Below, piece after piece: positions 56,959 to 64,000 of a DNA stretch of 64,000 bases (the stretch's first letter is position 1; each line of letters starts with the position of its first letter). This stretch comes from Erigeron canadensis. Taxonomy: Eukaryota; Streptophyta; Magnoliopsida; Asterales; Asteraceae. The position numbers were made by a program, and so were the translations under genes. Below the pieces are notes generated by a model, which worked only from the letters and a program-made list of their open reading frames with translations, was not told where the DNA came from and did not search any database. The stretch is taken from contig NC_057761.1 in NCBI RefSeq assembly GCF_010389155.1, positions 10,046,501-10,110,500 of the forward strand, given 5' to 3'.

Positions 56959-58495
56959 GTACTATCTCGGTTTGAATGTAGATTTCATTGTTTTATTTTT
57001 CTTGAATTTCTTGATTCTGTTAGTACTTCTGTGTTAACTGTGTGAATTAGAAGCATGTTCAGGATAGGTGTAAATGATTATTACATGTTTAAATGCTTTG
57101 TTTGATGTTTTTGAAAATTCAAAAACCCTTCCCCCCTGTTCTTGAAAATAAAGTTGATCAGAGTATGTTTAAATGGATTGATGCGTTTCTGTTCAGATAT
57201 GTTGCGTAATGATATTGTTAGTTTGGCTAGGGATGAATGTTATGCCATGCTCAAGTTGCAGTTTGATCCATTGAATGTGAATATTGATGTATGTTTGGCT
57301 AACTGAAAAGTGTTTGGCAAAAATATTCTATTTTAGAGTTGTTTGATTCTAAAACGATCTAAATTTAGATCGTTTTAATGTCTAAACGACTTGGAAGTAA
57401 ATAAGTTTACCATTCATTTTTGTTCATTTCATGTTATCTCTGTGATTAAACCCTTGAGACTGAGACCAAAACGATCTAATTTGGATCGTTCTTGGGTCTG
57501 TACGCTGTGTGGTTTGTTAATGAGTTTGGAAATTCGATTGATGGGTAACTGAAATTCTTATGAATTCGGTTCGCTCAAATCTGATACTTTTAAATGTAAG
57601 GAGAAATCATGAATTTGATTTCACTTTATATTTTTGAAATGTTGGAAAATCTTGAAAAGAGAAGCGAAGTGTTTCTCAAAATTTTTCCAAAACGATCTAA
57701 TTTAGATCGTTTCATTTTTCCTTCACTTCAAAAGTTTTTAACAAAACCTAAAACGATCTCTTTTAGATCATTTTACCTTTTCTTTCCCATACTTAACATT
57801 TTATTTCTCTCTCACATGAGAAACTTAAAACGATCTCTTTTACATCGTTTTACTTTCTTTTTCCATACTTAAAACTTTTTCTCAAATAAAGGTTTAACAC
57901 GATCTCTTTCAAATCGTTTTAACTTCAGTTTTCCATACTTCATTATTCTTCCTTTAAATCTTTCAAAACGATCTAAATTTAGATCGTTTCATTTCTTTTT
58001 TAACTAAGATTTACTCAGAACGATCTAAATTTAGATCGTTCAGAATTTTATACTTAGAAATTTTTTTTTCCTTTCAACATTTTATTTTTACTTTTATTTT
58101 TGTGTGGTGTAACAAACTGTTTTGTATGATCATATAATTGTCATATATTTTGGAATATGAGGAATCGAACGCCTTTGTGTACTTCCTTATTATTCTCAAA
58201 TATATCATACTTAGATTATATATTATTTTCAAAGTTATATATATATCAAAGTATATAAGAGCACACAAGAATTGATCGCCTTTGTGAACTTCTTTGTAAA
58301 CTTATATATGGAAAATATGTATTTAACTATTCTGTGTTTATTTTCTCATAACAAATGATTTATAAAGGATACACTGAGTTGATCGCCTTTATGAACCTCC
58401 TTGTATCTTATATAAATTGTTTGTGTGAACCTTGTTATTTGTTATTCAAATATTATTTTTCTGTGTGTGTTAAAAGTTTTTATGTCTTAAAACAG
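56959..58495 (+). other. Predicted 5'UTR intron of the outer 3' gene
   Basis: Donor CACAG/GTACTATC at 56959 follows a pyrimidine-rich 5'UTR-like exon. Acceptor GTCTTAAAACAG/AA at 58495 lies 15 nt before the ATG at 58511. It contains the second palindrome array. Confidence 0.55.
57351..58043. repeat. Palindromic ACGATCT...AGATCGT array, 3'-gene set
   Basis: Eight copies at 57351-57376, 57468-57492, 57689-57713, 57750-57775, 57827-57853, 57897-57923, 57965-57990 and 58019-58043. Three are exact 20-bp palindromes ACGATCTAAATTTAGATCGT. Others carry paired or single changes in one arm. Confidence 0.92.
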
Positions 58496-58510
58496 AAAAT
58501 TATAAAAATA

Positions 58511-61500
58511 ATGGATCATCAAGAGGAGGTTAGACATGATGAAGAGATTGCCATTAATGAATCAATAGAAGAAATTCTTACAGCCGGAAATTCTATCAAT
58601 ATGAGAAATAATCGATATCCGAATGATCCTTTCAATGCCCCCGGTTTTCCAATAATTTCAGCAATCTTCCACAATCATCCTCTTACTCATGCTCTAACAG
58701 TAGATGTTGATCTGGCTGAATCATATTTATTTTACATGTGGAGATCCATTATCTTTGTGCAACCACATGATCCATCTTCATCAAGGACTAAGGGCCTGTT
58801 TGTTTTTTTACCCATTAAGTGACTGAATTGATTAAGTGACTGTATGGATTAAGTCAATACAGTTGTTTTTTGTTTATTAAGTCAGGAAACAAACACTTTT
58901 GATGACTTAATGGATTAAGTATTTTTGATTAAGTCATGACTTAATTTATTACGTCCCAAACAAACACCACCTAAATCAAAAGTCAAATCTCCAGAACTTC
59001 GTAGACAAAGCTATTTTCAATTTGAACTTCAGTCTGGAGAGAATACATATGACTTCGAGTTCAATTTAGATGATTTCAGAAGATATTTAAGGCTACCAGA
59101 AGCAAACTCAAATGGGAGAAATGATTATGATGAATTTGAATCAAATGATGTGATGTTTGCTGCCTTGATATCACTTGGTTATGATGGTACTCTGTCAAAA
59201 ACAACTGATTTTAAGCTGAAGAAGTTACCAAGAATTTGGTACTATGTGTTCTCTGTTCTCAGCAACTGTTTAGATCCATATACAAGAGGAATGGATAACT
59301 TGACCCAGACAATGCTATACATATTCTATGGGTTTGTTTTCAATCAGCACTACGACATTGCTCAACTTCTTTGGGATCAGCTGATAGTAGCAGTAAATGG
59401 AAAAATATCTGCTCCCAAGAAGTATATTCCTTTCATAAGATTTCTCTCAGCAATTGTACGAAGTATAATCAGGAACAAGAAGCACATTCCAAGACTTCTT
59501 GAGACAGGGAAAGTTGTTACTCATCCATTCAAGTTTGTTAGAGACTCTGGTATCCCTAACTATTCTTATTTGATTCCATCATTTTTACTTGATATGGTTT
59601 CTGATGCTGATGATGCCAAGAAGGCATATCTGGACTGGATTAGGACAACGATGGGACCGAAAAGCCTCCCGGTTCCTACCCAAGTTGTACATAGGTCGCC
59701 AAGTGAGGGGTCTAAGAGGAAAAGAAAAGAGAGTGAGGGTGAATCCAGTTCAGGTAGGCCAAATAGTAAGAAACAAAGAGGTGAAATGTTTGTGATAAAG
59801 TTGAGTAAGAAAGTACATCAACAAAAGAAGAAGGGAAGTTCAAAGAAAAAGAAGTTGAAAAGAAAAACACCAGTTGAACCTTCTTCTCCAACATCTTCTG
59901 AGGATACAATCCCTGAGTCTGGGACTCCAAGACCAATTCGTTCACCACCTCCTAAAACCTCAAATATCAGAAGATCACCATCACTAAGAACACCTTCACC
60001 ACAAAGACATTCTTCACCAATTCAAACATCTCCACTTTTAGAAATTCTAACACCAGAACCCCCAACAATGCCTCAATCACAACCAATTCCAACTCAAATT
60101 CCTTCATCAACAATTTCTACACCTGTTTTCCTATCACCTCCACCGACATACTTTCAAGGCCGCAGGAAGTCCATTCCTGTTAACATCAAAAAGAAAACAT
60201 TCAAAAGACCTCGCTTTGAGTATGATCGTTTCTCCCGAGCTGAACAAGAAGATGTGGCTGGTTCTGATATTGATTCATCAGATAATGAAGCCAATCAATT
60301 TGCTGATGATGTAATGGACATCCCGGAGGAACAAGGTGGAAATGAGGGTGGAGTTGAAAATTTTAGAGAGGATGAGAGGTCCGGGCTAGGTATAAGGCAT
60401 AAAGAAAACGTTGGCCTTCCATTAGTCCAAACAACATATACTCGCCGGGTTCGACCTAGGATAGAACACAAGAGCTCCCAACTCTTGCACGGTCAAACCT
60501 CCACTAGCCATTCGGAAGTCTCTCTACAGACTGACGTCTCATTTCTGCATGGGCAAAATCCACGTACTCCATCCCAGTCTCCTTCAGAGTCTGTGGATGT
60601 TGAAGATAAAGAGACATCTGCCCCTCTCTTGACTTTCGATTCTGCACGTCTGTCTAGTACCTATAGGACACTTACACCGATTGTTATACCATCTGCACAT
60701 CTAGGTGATGCTGTCGGAACAAACATAGAGAGCTCGGCTTTAGTGCCCTCTCAAGGATTGTTTGGAAGTCCTTCCATTGCTAACGTTATGCCAGCTTTGA
60801 ACGAAGGCACCCGTGTAGCTGAATTGGCTCAGCGACAGTTTGAACTCTCTCGAGCTCGAGCAGTTGTTGTGGCTATTCGTGCTTTAGGTTTAACGGTTGA
60901 TCTAAGTGACACTGGTGTTATGTTTGTCCACTTTCCAAAGGATTCTGGTTGTGAAGCCGAATCATCAACTGTTGCTCAAACTCTTGAACCAACAGGAAAT
61001 CCTGTGACAGTCATGATGTCGTCAGGTCACTCAGTAGAACCACTTGGAACTACTGATGTGTCAGCTTCTATTACTTCTGATACTTCAATTTCTGAATCTC
61101 CAGCTGTTGTAACATTATCTCCAATTGTTCGTACTCTTGTGACTCATCTGGTTGAAGGGATTGAACAAGAACAAGAAAGCGTTTTACGTGCTTCCCGATA
61201 TACTATTATAGGAAAACTTCCAATGAGTCAAACCAGTTCTTCACCACGCAGATTGCTTACTGGTGGTGCAGTTAGAATTGGCTCATCTGTTGTTACTCCA
61301 ATCTCTACGCCTACTACTCATATTTCAACTGTTCCAACTGTTATTCCTTTGTCATCTCAACCAATCATATCAACACCACCAATTACTCAATCATCTCCAA
61401 TTTCATCATCAACCCCCCAGAAATTCCAACTTCATCAACTCAACAATCATTTCCTGATCCTGATTCTCCTGATTCTTCTTCAAGTTCTTCATCTTCATCA

Positions 61501-63449
61501 GACTCTGATCTCAGTGATACTTATTTGAATGACTATACTGCTAATAGGCTTCATGAAAGTGGTATATCCACTGATACTCTCATAATGGCAGTACTTCGTA
61601 GATTAAGATCTGAAGAGCCTAATCTGAATCCACCAAAGCAAGCCATCTATCAATCAATTCTTTCCTATCAACAATTCCTGGTTAATGATACTGCTCATAA
61701 GGCTGAAACTGAAGCATTTCGAAAGAGATTAACTGAGCTTGAACAACAATGTCGACCGGCCACTATCTTAAGGAGTCAAGATGATCAAAATCCGGATGAT
61801 CAACCTGAGGGGGAGAATAATGCTCAAGATAGTGGAGAAGGTCATAATACAACACAAGAAGCAAGTGTTCAAGAAGTAACAGAAGGAAATCAAGATCAAA
61901 GTCAAAGTGTGGATATTCCTTCATCATCTCAAGCTCATCAAGTTCATAATTCTGATTCAGATGATTTGCCTTCACTTGTTAAATATATCTCTCACTACTA
62001 CTCAACTACATCAAGTTCTAATCAATCTAGTGATCTTGATCCGTTTCAACCAGGGAAGAGGACTGATGATGACAGAATTCGGATGATTCTAATGATGCTC
62101 CACCAAGACCTACTATGTCTCAAGAACAATTTGAGAAAGATATCTTTGAAGAGATTGTCTATGATCTAAGAGATACAAATAATCTTGACACTCCAAGAGA
62201 GCTTAGCATAGGCATTAGACATCCAAGAATCACTCGAGACAAAATCTGGCAAATCAATGAAGGATATTTTTATGAGAATTATGCTCAAATGCTAGATCTG
62301 AATGTCAGACCTGAAGAATTAGTATGCAGGGCAAGATACATTGAAGAAAGAGCCTTCCCGATTTACTGCTCATTTGAGGAAAGACTCAACATGACCTTGA
62401 ATAGGTTGAGAGCATTCTTTCTTTTCAGACATCAAAATCAAAGGGATGCATACTTAGAAATGATGAATGCTGAAAGCACAGTAAGAAGTGAAGAATGGTA
62501 TAATCAGTTCCAGAGTCCAATCACAAGAGTATTGACATTGATTGCTCCTATCAAGTATCAGAATCAAAGACTTGTCCGATTTAGAGTTCAAAGAGCTGAT
62601 GGTCACATTTACGCTATTCATGAAGAATCTTTCCAATACTTAGCAATCTCTGACATCCTCTTTCTCTACAACCAGTATGCTCATTTGATCACAAAGACTC
62701 CAGATCAACTCCTTGCTTATGAAGCTCTGAAGAGTCACATTCAGGCTTTAATCAGATATTATGAGTTCAATGATTTCCAGATTGGTCTAGAAAGGAGAAC
62801 AAGAAGAATTAATCTCACGAGACCAATTCAGAGAGCAGGAGGTTATGAGTTGGATTCTTATCAGATTGGAGATCCAATAGAAGAATTGGATGGATTTGTT
62901 TTCATTAACAGCTTCAGAGGAAAAATCTTTGTCCGTGCATCTGATTTTCCCAAGTATTTAGATGGCACTTTGAAATATTGCTTATTCTTCCTCAGAGCCA
63001 TTCATGATAATCCTGATCCTAGTGAAAATGAACACATCCAGATTCAAAGAGAAAGACACATAAGAAGGATTCAAGAAACGATTGATGTTCGTCAAAGGGT
63101 TAGAGATCTTATTGCTGTCAGAACTATTAGACCAAGAGAAGGAATCATTCATACTGAGACAGGTTCATGGGTTTTTTGGAATCCAAGTCATGAACGAGGT
63201 CCTCATAACATTCCTCCAGTTAACTTTCAAGATAATATCAGATTGCCCGATGAACGTCCAGAAGGTGCTAACTGGCATTTCATTCCTAAGAGGTATTGGA
63301 ATGACTCTTGGAATAGTTACAAGAAAAGAGCTTTTTGGAATTCTATGAAAGATAAACCATCTACATCAAAAGCAGCTCAAGATTACAAGAAAAGAAAGAA
63401 CAAGAAAAGACGAGCTGAGAAAATAAGGAGGAGGAACAGGAGGAACTGA
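58511..63449 (+). pseudogene. Very large 3' gene of the pol-less SIRE-like element
   Basis: From the ATG at 58511 (MDHQEEVRHDEE) the reading runs about 1600 residues when the MITE at 58792-58971 is set aside. Two frame shifts interrupt it, near 61420 (in a run of six C) and near 62060. The N-terminal domain (YDFEFNLDDFRRYLRLPEAN, LPRIWYYVFSVLSNCLDPYT, KKYIPFIRFLSAIV) is the same type as in the inner 3' gene. A long P/S/T-rich and basic region follows (SKKKKLKRKTPVEPSS), then a helix with AELAQRQFELSRARAVVVA. The C-terminal domain (62115-63449) is rich in aromatic residues and ends in a very basic tail (KKRRAEKIRRRNRRN) that could bind nucleic acid or act as a nuclear signal. Function unknown. 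Confidence 0.72.
58789..58974. mobile_element. Tourist-like (PIF/Harbinger) MITE
   Basis: A 180-bp element at 58792-58971 with TAA target duplications (58789-58791 and 58972-58974). The ends are GGGCCTGTTTGTTTTT and, inverted, GGTGGTGTTTGTTTGG. The interior repeats GATTAAGT. It disrupts the large 3' gene, and the flanking codons join in frame without it. Confidence 0.82.
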
Positions 63450-63479
63450 TAGAAGACAACCAAGCACTAAGGGGGAGAA

Positions 63480-63761
63480 TGTTAGAAAATCAAAATAGTG
63501 CTTAGTTGTATTTCATTATCTTTGTTAATTTGTATATGTAATATAAGGTTGAGGGGGAGCTTATGTATTTACTTAGAGTATAAATACCCCTCAAGCCTTA
63601 ACCTTTTGTAACTTTTTTAGTCACATATTGCTAAATATATTTCCAAGCTTTCCACACATATACCTCTGTCTCTCTCAATACACACACTAACACACACACA
63701 TCCACCATTGTTACTCACCTTACTTCCGCACCCGAACACGAACGATTTCAATTATATTACA
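63480..63761 (+). repeat. 3' LTR of the pol-less SIRE-like element
   Basis: 282 bp, preceded by the polypurine tract AAGGGGGAGAA. It ends TATATTACA before the GCCTG duplication. TATA box at 63579-63588. Confidence 0.93.
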
Positions 63762-63766
63762 GCCTG

Positions 63767-63998
63767 CACCACGACCAACGCTACGACCAGTACCTCGACC
63801 TCCAACCTGTTCCTTTCCACAACCAGTACCACGGCCAACACCTTGAACTACCTCAGGCCCAGTGCCACGACCAATACCACGGCCTCCACTCTGTCCAGTC
63901 CCTCGACCAACACCACGACCTTGCCCAGATTCTTCATTTTCACCACGGCCTCTTCCACGACCGCCGCTAGTTCCAGCACTAGATCTTGTTCTTACCAT
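63767..63998 (-). CDS. Tekay Gag, N-terminus
   Basis: Starts at ATG 63998 with MVRTRSSAGTSGGRGRGRG, followed by repeated G-R-G-x motifs, and is cut by the insertion at 63766. An arginine/glycine-rich N-terminus is typical of Tekay-type Gag. The reading continues in the same orientation at 36206. Confidence 0.8.
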
Positions 63999-64000
63999 TG

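Larger units (their letters stand above)
36202..63766 (+). mobile_element. Pol-less SIRE-like Copia derivative nested in Tekay gag
   Basis: The element proper is 36207-63761, with target duplications GCCTG (36202-36206 and 63762-63766). It has 282-bp LTRs, an initiator-Met primer site and a GGGGGAGA polypurine tract. Its own sequence, without the inner insertion, is about 10.5 kb. It encodes a coiled-coil Gag-extension ORF and a very large 3' gene, with no protease, integrase or RT between them. It is therefore a large non-autonomous derivative. Confidence 0.9.
14485..64000 (-). mobile_element. Tekay-type chromovirus (Ty3/gypsy), host of the nested stack
   Basis: Minus-strand element whose own parts are 14485-20142, 35407-36206 and 63762-64000. 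The 3' LTR is at 14485-17167. The gag ATG is at 63998, and the 5' LTR lies beyond the window. The lineage is shown by LTR ends TGTGACAACC and GGTGTTACA, a long LTR, and a C-terminal chromodomain with VKVRWNSKRRPGYTWE (about 17235-17310). Gag is cut by two younger insertions with CAACA and GCCTG target duplications. Confidence 0.9.

Noticed and set aside
57351..58043. CRISPR-like array of regularly repeated palindromes
   Set aside because: Eukaryotic retroelement context, irregular spacing, no unique spacer length and no cas genes.

Overview
This is a plant nuclear window from a eudicot, most likely a member of the daisy family (Asteraceae; inference from the kind of 3' gene carried by its Copia elements). 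It holds one host gene, truncated at the left edge. The rest is a nested stack of LTR retrotransposons, two Helitrons and one MITE. I found no rRNA, tRNA or CRISPR. A run of 100 N at 48938-49037 marks a scaffold join.

Region 1-7.5 kb, minus strand: the 5' part of a DUS3-type tRNA-dihydrouridine(47) synthase gene, with five coding exons whose splice sites all check out in frame. Intron 1 contains a small, defective TNT1-like Copia element (3582-6465) with matching 5-bp target duplications. Region 8.0-13.9 kb, plus strand: a decayed Tat-lineage Ty3/gypsy element with an archaeal-type second RNase H and an antisense ORF, but no gag.

Region 14.5-64 kb: a chromodomain-bearing Tekay-type gypsy element on the minus strand. 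Its 2.7-kb 3' LTR is at 14485-17167. Its gag start codon is at 63998, and its 5' LTR lies beyond the window. Two large insertions split its gag into three pieces. The first (20143-35406) is a decayed Copia element that itself holds a Helitron carrying an RPA-like gene (20987-26894) and a small non-coding Helitron (27184-29541). The second (36207-63761) is a SIRE-like Copia derivative without pol, which in turn is interrupted by a complete SIRE-like Copia element (39862-56741) and by a Tourist-like MITE (58792-58971). Target duplications were read at both ends of every LTR element except the Tekay host: GTATA, AAAAT, CAACA, GCCTG and CCGAC. These fix the order of insertion.

The most interesting material is in the two SIRE-like elements. 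Both have an extended Gag with a coiled coil, a TAA followed at once by a splice-acceptor-like stretch at the gag-pol border, and a large extra gene 3' of pol. That 3' gene looks like an ordinary plant gene: upstream promoter-like motifs, a 5'UTR intron and, in the inner element, a second intron that joins two ORFs in frame. In each element the 5'UTR intron of the 3' gene and the leader in front of gag share an element-specific array of short palindromic motifs. The arrays are ACGATCT/AGATCGT in one element and AACGAAG/CTTCGTT in the other. This paired arrangement in two elements with unrelated motifs suggests a conserved cis-acting function that I do not recognise.
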